A stretch of DNA of 34,078 bases, from NCBI GenBank assembly GCA_009392515.1, contig VFGE01000035.1:1-34078 (forward strand), written 5' to 3'. This DNA comes from SAR202 cluster bacterium (GTDB lineage: Bacteria; Chloroflexota; Dehalococcoidia; Lucifugimonadales; UBA6952). The notes beneath the pieces are model-generated. The model had not been told where the DNA came from. It saw only the letters and a program-made list of their open reading frames with translations, and did not search any database. A program made the position numbers and the translations under genes. The number at the start of each line of letters is the position of its first letter. The first letter of the stretch is position 1. Below are positions 15,827 to 24,169 of this stretch, piece by piece.

Positions 15827-17656
15827 TTAAACGTCAGTTCTCCAAACATGTTCTCTCTTAGGCCACATATACTGTTGTCCTAAAGGAACGGTAATGTTCT
15901 GGATTTCAGTATAGTATGAGCTTCGTCCATTTTGTACTCCGAGAGGAGCAGATGGCAGGTCAGCGAGAATAATATCTTCCAGTTCAAGTCCTCGAGCTTT
16001 TCGAGTTGCAGAATCTGGAGATGCTGCGAGTTCGAGATATTTAGCGTCAACAACTTCACTGCTGTATCCGAGCCAGTTTCTTGAACCACCTGTTAGGAAG
16101 TAACTTCCGAACATTTCTTCTGGAGTATTGGTTGTCTGGCAGAAGTAGTATGACCAAATCTCATAGTTCAAGTTTTGAGCTAATGGGAATAACTGAGATG
16201 CTTGCATCAAGTCAATAGTAACATCGATACCGATCTTAGCTAATTCACCAGCTACGTATTCACCCTGTCGAGCATATGCTGAAGTATCTCTTACTAACAT
16301 AGTGAGGGATAATCCATCAGGGAACTCTTGGGCAACAAGTTGCTTAGCTTGTTCTATCTCAGCTGCTTTAGCGTCGCCTTTAGCCCAACCTTCCATCTTT
16401 GCAACTTCACTTGGAGGTCGTCCCCAGGTAGTTTCATCAAGATAAACTGTTGGTGTCCATCGGTCTTCACCAAAGTGAACAACTTCAGCATAACCCCAAC
16501 GGTCGACTGCCAAGTTAACAGCTCTTCTGAGGTTATCGTTGTCAAATGGAGGCTTAGTAGCATTCATATTGACACCTTGTGGTCGACAAGTGGTTGTGAA
16601 ACCAATCCAGTCGATCTTACCCTCAGCTTTTGCCTTGTTATACAGATCATTATTGTCTGGTGAAGGCATAGTTCGGCTGACTTCAACCTGTCTGGTTAAG
16701 AAAGCTGACTGAGCAACTTCAGATGATCGAATCAACTGAATTTCCCATTCATCTAAGTATGGGAGACCAGCTCTGAAGTAGTCAGGATCTTTTTCATAAA
16801 TCCATGTGGAACCTCTTTCAAAGCTCTTGAGCTTATAAGGTCCTGAACCATAGGATCGTTCGTTTAACATTTCTCTTGTTGTACCGTCAGGCATAATACC
16901 TGAGAATCCAATTGCGAGAATATCAATAAGACCAGCGAATGGTTGAACGAGATGGAAACTTACTTGTTGTCCATCTGAACTCATACCCAAGTCATCACGA
17001 TCAATATCAACGAACTCTTTCATCCAACCTGAACGTGCTGATACCACACCATCAACGAGACCCATGATTTTTTCCATGCTGTACTCAACGTCTTTACCAG
17101 TCATTGTAGTACCGTCTCTAGGTCCGGCTATACCGTTAATATTGGAATGATACTTTACATTATCATGTAATGTGAAAGTCCAAGTTTTACCATCATCACT
17201 GATGGTCCACTCTTTAGCTGCGTCAGGTGCGATAACACCTGCGTCTGGACTCCATACCAAACTGCTGTACATTTTAGCGTTATGCTGAACGAATACAGAA
17301 GATGTGGCGTTATGGACGTCGAAACTGACAGGGTCTCTAGAACCTGTTGAAATTACTCTACCACCTGACTTAGGTTGAACACTAGGTTTAGGGGCAGGAG
17401 CAGCTTCTGTGGTTGCTTCTGGTTTTGCTGTTGCGGTTTCAGAACTGCTTGCTGTAGAAGCTGTAGAACTACTAGTAGAACTACTGCTACTTGTTGAAGC
17501 GGTACTGGTACTACTAGATGTAGAAGCTGTGCTTTCGGCTGCCGTAGAAGTTGTTTCTTCTTCGTCGTCACCACCACAAGCTACAGCTACTATCATAGAG
17601 ATAGCAACAACTGTGCCAAGCAACAATCTAGGCGTAAGCCAAGACTTATGTGACAT
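15827..17656 (-). CDS. ABC transporter substrate-binding lipoprotein, family 5 (copy A)
   Basis: A 609-residue lipoprotein. Signal peptide about 1-26 with lipobox IVAVACGG (Cys about 27), an acidic stretch DDEEETT, a long Ser/Thr/Ala linker (about 35-75), then an SBP_bac_5 (DppA/OppA-like) domain from VISTGSRDPVSFDVHN. A transporter of peptides or similar solutes would receive the ligand, but no permease or ATPase genes are in the window. The ribosome site AAGGAGGTGAT complements the 16S tail almost completely, and the gene looks more GC-rich than its neighbours, both suggesting high expression. From SVQPKSGG to the C-terminus it is identical to copy B apart from the last residue (Val here, Ala there). 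Confidence 0.94.
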   Translation of the reverse strand: MSHKSWLTPRLLLGTVVAISMIVAVACGGDDEEETTSTAAESTASTSSSTSTASTSSSSSTSSSTASTASSSETATAKPEATTEAAPAPKPSVQPKSGGRVISTGSRDPVSFDVHNATSSVFVQHNAKMYSSLVWSPDAGVIAPDAAKEWTISDDGKTWTFTLHDNVKYHSNINGIAGPRDGTTMTGKDVEYSMEKIMGLVDGVVSARSGWMKEFVDIDRDDLGMSSDGQQVSFHLVQPFAGLIDILAIGFSGIMPDGTTREMLNERSYGSGPYKLKSFERGSTWIYEKDPDYFRAGLPYLDEWEIQLIRSSEVAQSAFLTRQVEVSRTMPSPDNNDLYNKAKAEGKIDWIGFTTTCRPQGVNMNATKPPFDNDNLRRAVNLAVDRWGYAEVVHFGEDRWTPTVYLDETTWGRPPSEVAKMEGWAKGDAKAAEIEQAKQLVAQEFPDGLSLTMLVRDTSAYARQGEYVAGELAKIGIDVTIDLMQASQLFPLAQNLNYEIWSYYFCQTTNTPEEMFGSYFLTGGSRNWLGYSSEVVDAKYLELAASPDSATRKARGLELEDIILADLPSAPLGVQNGRSSYYTEIQNITVPLGQQYMWPKREHVWRTDV

Positions 17657-17692
17657 ACATCACCTCCTTTATTTTTTGTATATACGAAATAT

Positions 17693-17753
17693 ATATACCA
17701 TCACTACTAATAACCGATGGCTACTAGTAGCGACGGTTTATCTTGGATTTGGT
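17693..17753 (-). repeat. Long leader hairpin / inverted-repeat element upstream of copy A
   Basis: On the minus strand, arms at 17736-17721 and 17713-17698 pair over 16 bp including four G-U pairs. Two further G-C pairs close a 3-nt loop (AUC), and outer pairs continue to about 17741/17693 with one mismatch. The G-U pairs exist only in minus-strand RNA, suggesting selection on a transcript upstream of the copy A gene. A 29-bp stretch at 17721-17749 recurs inverted at 19978-20006. Confidence 0.6.
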
Positions 17754-18016
17754 TTATTTTATACTAAAGTCAAGAAATGTCAATAAATTTATTACGATTA
17801 ACGGAATAAAGTAATAATATATTACTGAATTACATTTATTATATATTAAAAAGTGTAAAAAAATGGAATTTAGATCAAAAAAATATAATGAAATGAATTG
17901 TGAAATATCGATTTTTTACGATATCTACAAAATGAATACTAATATATGAATAAAAAAGTATATTAAATGTTCTGAATTTGGATTTTTTAGTAATGATGTA
18001 TTGATGGAAATTAAAT

Positions 18017-18048
18017 AAAAAAAGAGGCCTGGATTTCCAGGCCTCTTT
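18017..18048 (-). terminator. Rho-independent terminator of the second binding-protein gene
   Basis: The same stem AGAGGCCTGG/CCAGGCCTCT and loop as the terminator at 15771-15807. Here only the minus-strand side keeps a long U run (A-run at 18017-18023 on the plus strand), so it is directional for the gene 18073-19896. Confidence 0.9.
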
Positions 18049-18072
18049 CATTAACGTCAAATTTATTACAAA

Positions 18073-19896
18073 TTAAGCGTCAGTTCTCCAAACATGTTCT
18101 CTCTTAGGCCACATATACTGTTGTCCTAAAGGAACGGTAATGTTCTGGATTTCAGTATAGTATGAGCTTCGTCCATTTTGTACTCCGAGAGGAGCAGATG
18201 GCAGGTCAGCGAGAATAATATCTTCCAGTTCAAGTCCTCGAGCTTTTCGAGTTGCAGAATCTGGAGATGCTGCGAGTTCGAGATATTTAGCGTCAACAAC
18301 TTCACTGCTGTATCCGAGCCAGTTTCTTGAACCACCTGTTAGGAAGTAACTTCCGAACATTTCTTCTGGAGTATTGGTTGTCTGGCAGAAGTAGTATGAC
18401 CAAATCTCATAGTTCAAGTTTTGAGCTAATGGGAATAACTGAGATGCTTGCATCAAGTCAATAGTAACATCGATACCGATCTTAGCTAATTCACCAGCTA
18501 CGTATTCACCCTGTCGAGCATATGCTGAAGTATCTCTTACTAACATAGTGAGGGATAATCCATCAGGGAACTCTTGGGCAACAAGTTGCTTAGCTTGTTC
18601 TATCTCAGCTGCTTTAGCGTCGCCTTTAGCCCAACCTTCCATCTTTGCAACTTCACTTGGAGGTCGTCCCCAGGTAGTTTCATCAAGATAAACTGTTGGT
18701 GTCCATCGGTCTTCACCAAAGTGAACAACTTCAGCATAACCCCAACGGTCGACTGCCAAGTTAACAGCTCTTCTGAGGTTATCGTTGTCAAATGGAGGCT
18801 TAGTAGCATTCATATTGACACCTTGTGGTCGACAAGTGGTTGTGAAACCAATCCAGTCGATCTTACCCTCAGCTTTTGCCTTGTTATACAGATCATTATT
18901 GTCTGGTGAAGGCATAGTTCGGCTGACTTCAACCTGTCTGGTTAAGAAAGCTGACTGAGCAACTTCAGATGATCGAATCAACTGAATTTCCCATTCATCT
19001 AAGTATGGGAGACCAGCTCTGAAGTAGTCAGGATCTTTTTCATAAATCCATGTGGAACCTCTTTCAAAGCTCTTGAGCTTATAAGGTCCTGAACCATAGG
19101 ATCGTTCGTTTAACATTTCTCTTGTTGTACCGTCAGGCATAATACCTGAGAATCCAATTGCGAGAATATCAATAAGACCAGCGAATGGTTGAACGAGATG
19201 GAAACTTACTTGTTGTCCATCTGAACTCATACCCAAGTCATCACGATCAATATCAACGAACTCTTTCATCCAACCTGAACGTGCTGATACCACACCATCA
19301 ACGAGACCCATGATTTTTTCCATGCTGTACTCAACGTCTTTACCAGTCATTGTAGTACCGTCTCTAGGTCCGGCTATACCGTTAATATTGGAATGATACT
19401 TTACATTATCATGTAATGTGAAAGTCCAAGTTTTACCATCATCACTGATGGTCCACTCTTTAGCTGCGTCAGGTGCGATAACACCTGCGTCTGGACTCCA
19501 TACCAAACTGCTGTACATTTTAGCGTTATGCTGAACGAATACAGAAGATGTGGCGTTATGGACGTCGAAACTGACAGGGTCTCTAGAACCTGTTGAAATT
19601 ACTCTACCACCTGACTTAGGTTGAACACTAGGCTCAGCGGCAGGAGCAGCTTCTGTGGTTGCTTCTGGTTTAGCAGCTGCGGTTTCAGAACTACTTGCTG
19701 TAGAACTAGTTGTACTACTTGCTGTAGAAGTAGTTGAGCTACTTGTAGAAGCGGTGCTGGCGGTGCTTTCAGTAGATGAGGATGTAGAAGTAGTTTCTTC
19801 TTCATCGTCACCACCACAAGCTACAGCTACTATCATAGAGATAGCAACAACTGTGCCGAGCAGGAATCTAGGCGTAAGCCAAGACTTATGTGACAT
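18073..19896 (-). CDS. ABC transporter substrate-binding lipoprotein, family 5 (copy B)
   Basis: The tandem paralogue of 15827-17656: 607 residues with the same signal peptide and lipobox (VACGG) and the same SBP_bac_5 domain. The Ser/Thr linker differs in order and length (by two residues), and AAEP replaces APKP just after it. Downstream of the linker every stretch I compared is base-identical at an offset of 2246 bp, until the final codon. The ribosome binding site (GGAGGTGAT) is kept but the promoter region beyond it is unrelated to copy A, so the copies may respond to different signals. Function as in copy A: capture of peptides or similar solutes outside the membrane. The transport partners are not in the window. 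Confidence 0.94.
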   Translation of the reverse strand: MSHKSWLTPRFLLGTVVAISMIVAVACGGDDEEETTSTSSSTESTASTASTSSSTTSTASSTTSSTASSSETAAAKPEATTEAAPAAEPSVQPKSGGRVISTGSRDPVSFDVHNATSSVFVQHNAKMYSSLVWSPDAGVIAPDAAKEWTISDDGKTWTFTLHDNVKYHSNINGIAGPRDGTTMTGKDVEYSMEKIMGLVDGVVSARSGWMKEFVDIDRDDLGMSSDGQQVSFHLVQPFAGLIDILAIGFSGIMPDGTTREMLNERSYGSGPYKLKSFERGSTWIYEKDPDYFRAGLPYLDEWEIQLIRSSEVAQSAFLTRQVEVSRTMPSPDNNDLYNKAKAEGKIDWIGFTTTCRPQGVNMNATKPPFDNDNLRRAVNLAVDRWGYAEVVHFGEDRWTPTVYLDETTWGRPPSEVAKMEGWAKGDAKAAEIEQAKQLVAQEFPDGLSLTMLVRDTSAYARQGEYVAGELAKIGIDVTIDLMQASQLFPLAQNLNYEIWSYYFCQTTNTPEEMFGSYFLTGGSRNWLGYSSEVVDAKYLELAASPDSATRKARGLELEDIILADLPSAPLGVQNGRSSYYTEIQNITVPLGQQYMWPKREHVWRTDA

Positions 19897-19927
19897 ACAT
19901 CACCTCCGTTCCCTATATATATGCCCC

Positions 19928-19956
19928 AATCTGGGACAATAATAAAAATCTGGGTC
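19928..19956. repeat. Direct repeat upstream of copy B
   Basis: AATCTGGGAC (19928-19937) and AATCTGGGTC (19947-19956) are near-identical 10-mers 19 bp apart, close to two helical turns, about 30-60 bp before the copy B start. They could be a tandem regulator site. Confidence 0.35.
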
Positions 19957-19977
19957 TAAAGTGATGTAACAATTACC

Positions 19978-20006
19978 AATCCAAGATAAACCGTCGCCAC
20001 TAATAG
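19978..20006 (+). repeat. Inverted copy of the 17721-17749 element upstream of copy B
   Basis: CCAAGATAAACCGTCG followed by CACTAATAG matches the reverse complement of the copy A leader with about two differences in 29 bases. Here only one arm is present, so no hairpin forms. It begins about 80 bp upstream of the copy B start codon. Confidence 0.6.
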
Positions 20007-20093
20007 ACTCAGTGAATTCGTAACATAATAGTTAAAGAAATATTAATTGTCAATTAAAAATAAGTACATTTTTAGTAAATATGGGCATGCAAT

Positions 20094-22976
20094 TTATATA
20101 ATATGGGAATCCATGAATTCTATTAGATGAATTGTTTTCCTTCCTGTGCCGTCTTGGATTTGCTGAGAACACGAAATTCCGGTGGTTACAATGGTTGATT
20201 CAGGATTATTTCTAATTGTAGGAAAAAGTCTATGTTCTCCAATTTTCATGGATGTATCATAATGTTCTTTTTCGAATCCAAAAGATCCAGCCATACCGCA
20301 GCAGCCCGAATCTAATTCTTGTATTGTTAGTTCTGGGATTAGACGAAGGCAAGATTCTAGGCTTTTTGATCCTACTAGAGCTTTTTGATGACAATGAGTT
20401 TGGAAAAAAACTGAAGAAGAGTCAGATTTAAATTCAAGGTTTGTATTATTGAGGTCTAAGGAGGAGAAAAATTCATCAAACAAATAAGTATTATTTGCTA
20501 CTATTAAAGCCTTTTCATCTGTTATTAATTCAGGGTATTCATCTCTAAGAGTAAGTATGCAACTAGGTTCTATTCCTATTATAGGAATACCTTTTTCAGC
20601 AAAAGGTATTAGTTTGTTAATATTTTCTAAGGCCAAATCTTTTGCTTTACCCAATTCTCCTTTTGATACCATTGTTCGCCCGCAACATTCATTTTCTGCA
20701 AGAGATACTTTATAACCAGCTTTTTCAAGGATATTAATAGCAGAAATACCTACGTTTACTTGATTGTAGTCAGTAAACGTATCGTGGAAAAATACAATTT
20801 CTTTTTGTGAAGTTGAATCTTTGTTTAGTGAGGTATGTTTTTTAAACCATTTCGGAAATGTTATTCTGTTTATTTTGGGCAATGTTCTTCTTCTGTCTAT
20901 CCCTAGAATTGTATCAGCAAGCCATTTCGTTACGGTCAGAGAGGTAATAAAGTTGTACAAAGGTCTTATTTTTGAATTTATTTTATTTAAAGAATTGACT
21001 CTTGAAAATAATTTAGATCTCAGAGGCATTTTATGATTTTTATAATAGTTGTATAAAAACTCGTATTTTATTTTAGCCATATCTACATTAGAAGGACATT
21101 CTGCTTTACATCCTTTGCATTCCAAACAAAGATCCATTACGTCATGTAGACCTTTACTAGCAAATGTTTCAGTTGGGATTTTACCTGATAGAACAGATCT
21201 TAAAGCATTTGCTCGACCTCTAGTTGAATGTTTTTCTTCTCTTGTTGCCATGTAAGAAGGACACATAGTGCCAGTTAGATGTTTACGGCATTCTCCGACA
21301 CCATTACACATTTCTACAGCTCTGGAAAATCCTCCATCTTTACTGAAATCTAATAATGTGTCTGGTTCTTTCGATTTATAAGAAGGGCTTAGCCGTAGGT
21401 TTTCAGTCATTGGAGGAGTATTAATTATTTTTCCTGGGTTTAATATATTGTCGGGGTCAAATGTAGATTTTACGTCTTTAAAAGCTTGATATAAGGTAGG
21501 TCCGAGCATTTTTTCAGTCCATACCCCGCGTACAATGCCATCCCCATGTTCTCCACTGAGTGATCCATTAAATTCAAGTACGAGATCACTTATTTCTTCA
21601 GAAATAGTAACTAAATCTTGTAAACCGGATTCAGTTTTTATATTAATCATTGGTCGTATATGCAAACACCCAACACTAGCGTGTCCATAATATCCTGCAG
21701 TTGTATTATGACTACGCACAATACTATCGAATCGGCGTACATATTCAGGTAATTTTTCTGGAGATACTGCAGTGTCTTCTACAAAAGGCAAGGGTTTTGA
21801 ATCACCTTTAACACTCATTAGAAGCCCTAGACCTGCAGCTCTCAAAGCCCATGCTTTTTTTTGTTCAGCAGCAGTTAGAGCTTTTATAGATGCATATGAA
21901 AGATTTTTCTGTTGTAATGCTAAATTCATTTTATCAATTTTTGATTCAATTTCTTTCATATCATTGCCAAAAAATTCTACTAGTAAAATTGCTTCTGGAT
22001 CTCCTTCAACAAAACTTTGTTGGTTTGCAAATCCCAATGATTCTTTACTTCTATCAAGAATCATTTTATCGACTAATTCAATAGCTGATGGCCCGTGTTC
22101 AAGTATCATTACAGTTGCTTCCATAGATCTAAACAAATCTGCAAAATGTACTACTGCCAATCCAACATGTGTAGGGATTGGTTCTAATTTGACCTTTGCT
22201 GCTGTTATTGTGCCTAAAGTGCCTTCAGATCCAACAATCATCCTAGACATATTTACAGGACCCCCATCATTAAGGAAATCTAGGTTATATCCTGAAACTC
22301 TTCTTTGTATTTTGGGATATCGAAAATCGAGCTCTTTTTGATGTTGTTTAGCTAACTTTAGGGTTTCAGAATAAATTCGTTTTTCCAATGAATTGGACTG
22401 TGAATCTAAAATATTTTCAAGTTTTGCACCTTCTACATCCTGAAAATGAACTTGTTCAGCATTTGATAAAATTACATCAAGCTCAAGAACTTGATCTGAA
22501 GTCTTTCCGTATACCACAGAATGAGCTCCACATGAATTATTCCCTAAAGATCCACCTATAGTTGCTCGACTTTTTGTTGTAGGGTCAGGGGTATAATATA
22601 GTCCATAGGGTTTGAGGTGAGCATTGAATTCATCTATAGTAATTCCTGGTTGTACAATTGCCCAGCGTTCTTCAGGATTTACCGTTAGAACCTTATTCAT
22701 ATATTTTGTAAAATCTATAACTATACCGTGGTTTACTGTTTGTCCTGCAAGACTAGTTCCACCTCCACGTGGTAGAAATATAGTTTTACTTTCTGAGCAT
22801 ATGCGAATAATTTCTGCTACATCTTCAGCATTTTTTGGTAGTGCTATACCTAATGGTTCCATTTGATAAATAGAAGCATCAGTACTATACATCCATTTTG
22901 AGTATGAGTCAGATTTAACATCACCTAAAATAGATTTTTTGATTTCATTATTAATATCGAGTGATAGATTTATCAT
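20094..22976 (-). CDS. FAD-linked D-2-hydroxyacid dehydrogenase fused to Fe-S and CCG domains
   Basis: A 960-residue flavoprotein. The N-terminal half (about 1-480) is a GlcD/D-lactate dehydrogenase type FAD domain: FLPRGGGTSLAGQTVN, PDPTTKSRATIGGSLGNNSCGAHS, and the C-terminal GEHGDG and DPDNILNPGKI motifs. It continues with a 4Fe-4S ferredoxin region (CNGVGECRKHLTGTMCPSYMATREEKHSTRGRAN, then CLECKGCKAECPSNVDMAKIK) and two CCG cysteine-rich repeats (ENECCGRTM and LDSGCCGMAGSFGFE). This architecture matches YdiJ-type enzymes, which oxidise D-lactate or D-2-hydroxyglutarate and pass electrons to the membrane chain. The upstream start has no clear ribosome site. It is isolated between the lipoprotein pair and trxA, which is divergent. 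Confidence 0.92.
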   Translation of the reverse strand: MINLSLDINNEIKKSILGDVKSDSYSKWMYSTDASIYQMEPLGIALPKNAEDVAEIIRICSESKTIFLPRGGGTSLAGQTVNHGIVIDFTKYMNKVLTVNPEERWAIVQPGITIDEFNAHLKPYGLYYTPDPTTKSRATIGGSLGNNSCGAHSVVYGKTSDQVLELDVILSNAEQVHFQDVEGAKLENILDSQSNSLEKRIYSETLKLAKQHQKELDFRYPKIQRRVSGYNLDFLNDGGPVNMSRMIVGSEGTLGTITAAKVKLEPIPTHVGLAVVHFADLFRSMEATVMILEHGPSAIELVDKMILDRSKESLGFANQQSFVEGDPEAILLVEFFGNDMKEIESKIDKMNLALQQKNLSYASIKALTAAEQKKAWALRAAGLGLLMSVKGDSKPLPFVEDTAVSPEKLPEYVRRFDSIVRSHNTTAGYYGHASVGCLHIRPMINIKTESGLQDLVTISEEISDLVLEFNGSLSGEHGDGIVRGVWTEKMLGPTLYQAFKDVKSTFDPDNILNPGKIINTPPMTENLRLSPSYKSKEPDTLLDFSKDGGFSRAVEMCNGVGECRKHLTGTMCPSYMATREEKHSTRGRANALRSVLSGKIPTETFASKGLHDVMDLCLECKGCKAECPSNVDMAKIKYEFLYNYYKNHKMPLRSKLFSRVNSLNKINSKIRPLYNFITSLTVTKWLADTILGIDRRRTLPKINRITFPKWFKKHTSLNKDSTSQKEIVFFHDTFTDYNQVNVGISAINILEKAGYKVSLAENECCGRTMVSKGELGKAKDLALENINKLIPFAEKGIPIIGIEPSCILTLRDEYPELITDEKALIVANNTYLFDEFFSSLDLNNTNLEFKSDSSSVFFQTHCHQKALVGSKSLESCLRLIPELTIQELDSGCCGMAGSFGFEKEHYDTSMKIGEHRLFPTIRNNPESTIVTTGISCSQQIQDGTGRKTIHLIEFMDSHII

Positions 22977-23086
22977 ACAAATATTTGTTTCACACCAATT
23001 AAAAAATCAAAATTATTATAACAGCTTTAAGATGTCATAATATTTTAATTATATCCTAATTCTTTTTATTTATGTTCATATTTTGT

Positions 23087-23115
23087 TTGACCATTATAGT
23101 TAGTAATATTAAACT
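23087..23115 (+). promoter_or_regulatory. Sigma70-type promoter for trxA-selC
   Basis: TTGACC (23087-23092), a 17-nt spacer and TAAACT (23110-23115) lie 46 bp before the trxA start, in the 185-bp region shared with the divergent FAD oxidase gene. Nothing else is visible in that region. Confidence 0.6.
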
Positions 23116-23161
23116 ATCTATAAAGTAGCGTTTATTTATTCAATTTTTTAGGAGAAAAAAG

Positions 23162-23485
23162 ATGGCACACCCTGAACCAGTTACTGATGGTGATTTTAAA
23201 GAAAAAGTAATCGACTCAAGTACACCTGTACTTGTCGACTTCTGGGCTGATTGGTGTGGACCATGCAAGATGGTAGCACCAATTGTTGATGAACTTGCAG
23301 AAGAATTTGATGGAAAAGTTAAGTTTGCAAAGGTAGATGTTGATACCAATCCGCAAACTTCTCTTAGCTTTGGGATTCGTAGTATACCTTCCTTATTAGT
23401 TTTCAAAGATGGAAAGGTTGTTGATCAAGTTGTCGGTGCTGTACCGAAAGCTGTACTTAAGAAGCGTTTAGAAGAAGCTTTATAA
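23162..23485 (+). CDS. trxA: Thioredoxin
   Basis: A 107-residue, full-length cytoplasmic thioredoxin with the redox site WADWCGPCK (Cys at about 36 and 39), the buried Asp region VLVDFWA, and the cis-proline loop IRSIPSLLVF. It reduces protein disulfides and supplies electrons to reductases. AGGAG lies upstream of the ATG. The tRNA-Sec gene starts 25 bp after its stop on the same strand with no terminator between, so cotranscription is likely. Because classical glycine reductase takes electrons from thioredoxin, this product is a candidate donor for the selenoprotein at 511-1407 (inference). Confidence 0.96.
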   Translation: MAHPEPVTDGDFKEKVIDSSTPVLVDFWADWCGPCKMVAPIVDELAEEFDGKVKFAKVDVDTNPQTSLSFGIRSIPSLLVFKDGKVVDQVVGAVPKAVLKKRLEEAL

Positions 23486-23510
23486 TCGATAATTCTTACA
23501 ATTGCCATTT

Positions 23511-23608
23511 GGGAGTGGATGGGGCCCGGTGGCTTCTGCGGACTTCAACTCCGTTGTCTTGACGGCTTCCCGTTGAGAGGTGGGTTCGACTCCCTCGCAC
23601 TCCCGCCA
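23511..23608 (+). tRNA. selC: tRNA-Sec (anticodon UCA)
   Basis: A 98-nt tRNA with encoded CCA. Features of bacterial tRNA-Sec are all present: the acceptor starts GGGAGTG and pairs with CACTCCC; a 6-bp D stem GGGGCC/GGCTTC closes a CGGT loop; the anticodon stem GCGGA/TCCGT encloses CTTCAAC with anticodon TCA; the long variable arm CTTGACGG/CCGTTGAG has an 8-bp stem; the T loop is TTCGACT and the discriminator is G. The eighth acceptor pair (G/G) and one T-stem pair (T/T) are mismatched. It decodes UGA as selenocysteine with SelB. An open reading frame runs through it but is not coding. Confidence 0.95.
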
Positions 23609-23638
23609 ATTTGTTCAGGCTCTAGAATTTGGAGAAGA

Positions 23639-24169
23639 ATGAAACCACTAAATGAACTCGGTCAAAAGATAAGTATTATTGGTACTAGTAATAGTGGGAA
23701 ATCCACTTTAGCACAGTATTTGGCGAAAAAATTAAAAGTTCCATGTTACCATTTGGATCAATTAGCATTTCATCCGAATACTAACTGGGTAAGACGTCCT
23801 AGTGAAGAGTTTATACAAGATCATAATAAGCTGTTAAGTGGTGAAAGTTGGATTATAGAAGGTAATTATAGTTCTTGCATGAAAGAAAGATTTGATAAAT
23901 CAGATTCTGTTATTTGGTTGGATTCTTCAGTTATATCATGTGTTTATCGCTATGTAGCAAGGGCAATTAAAAATGATTCAAGTCGTCCAGGACGTTTGGA
24001 TGGAGCAACAAAAGAATTCAATTTCGATATGATTACACATATACTTTTTACCTATCCGAAATTAAGAAAAAAGTATTCTGATTTGTTATTATCTGCTAAT
24101 GTGTCTCCGTTAATTATTAGTTCTATGAAAAAATTGAATAAGTATTACAAAAAATGGGAACTCTGTTAA
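23639..24169 (+). CDS. P-loop kinase, FlaR-like (adenylate-kinase-related)
   Basis: A 176-residue nucleotide-binding protein with Walker A IIGTSNSGKSTLAQ (about 13-26), then YHLDQLAFHPNTNW and SWIIEGNYSSCM. This order is typical of proteins annotated DNA topology modulation protein FlaR or adenylate-kinase-like. The actual substrate is unknown. The frame remains open upstream through the tRNA, but the ATG at 23639 with GGAG 4 nt before it is the real start. It follows tRNA-Sec by 30 bp and overlaps the next gene by one base (TAATG). A role in selenium metabolism is conceivable from position only. Confidence 0.8.
   Translation: MKPLNELGQKISIIGTSNSGKSTLAQYLAKKLKVPCYHLDQLAFHPNTNWVRRPSEEFIQDHNKLLSGESWIIEGNYSSCMKERFDKSDSVIWLDSSVISCVYRYVARAIKNDSSRPGRLDGATKEFNFDMITHILFTYPKLRKKYSDLLLSANVSPLIISSMKKLNKYYKKWELC

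Larger units (their letters stand above)
17657..18072. other. Intergenic region between the two binding-protein genes
   Basis: This 416-bp gap holds the ribosome binding site of copy A, the hairpin element at 17698-17736 with its flank to about 17753, and the terminator of copy B at 18017-18048. The stretch from about 17755 to 18016 is very AT-rich; I see no convincing gene in it, and a 61-codon minus-strand frame there looks spurious. Confidence 0.7.

Noticed and set aside
16328-16663. 111-codon plus-strand ORF inside copy A, repeated in copy B at 18574-18909
   Set aside because: It is an antisense shadow of the binding-protein gene; the exact repeat only reflects nucleotide identity of the two copies.
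17409-17786. Val/Leu-rich plus-strand ORF over the linker of copy A
   Set aside because: Antisense reading of the Ser/Thr linker repeats gives hydrophobic low complexity; not a real membrane protein.
17875-18060. 61-codon minus-strand ORF between the binding-protein genes
   Set aside because: Low-complexity AT-rich frame that runs into the terminator of copy B; no ribosome site.
23519-23638. Upstream extension of the kinase reading frame
   Set aside because: This part of the frame translates the tRNA-Sec gene; the ATG at 23639 with its own ribosome site is the real start.
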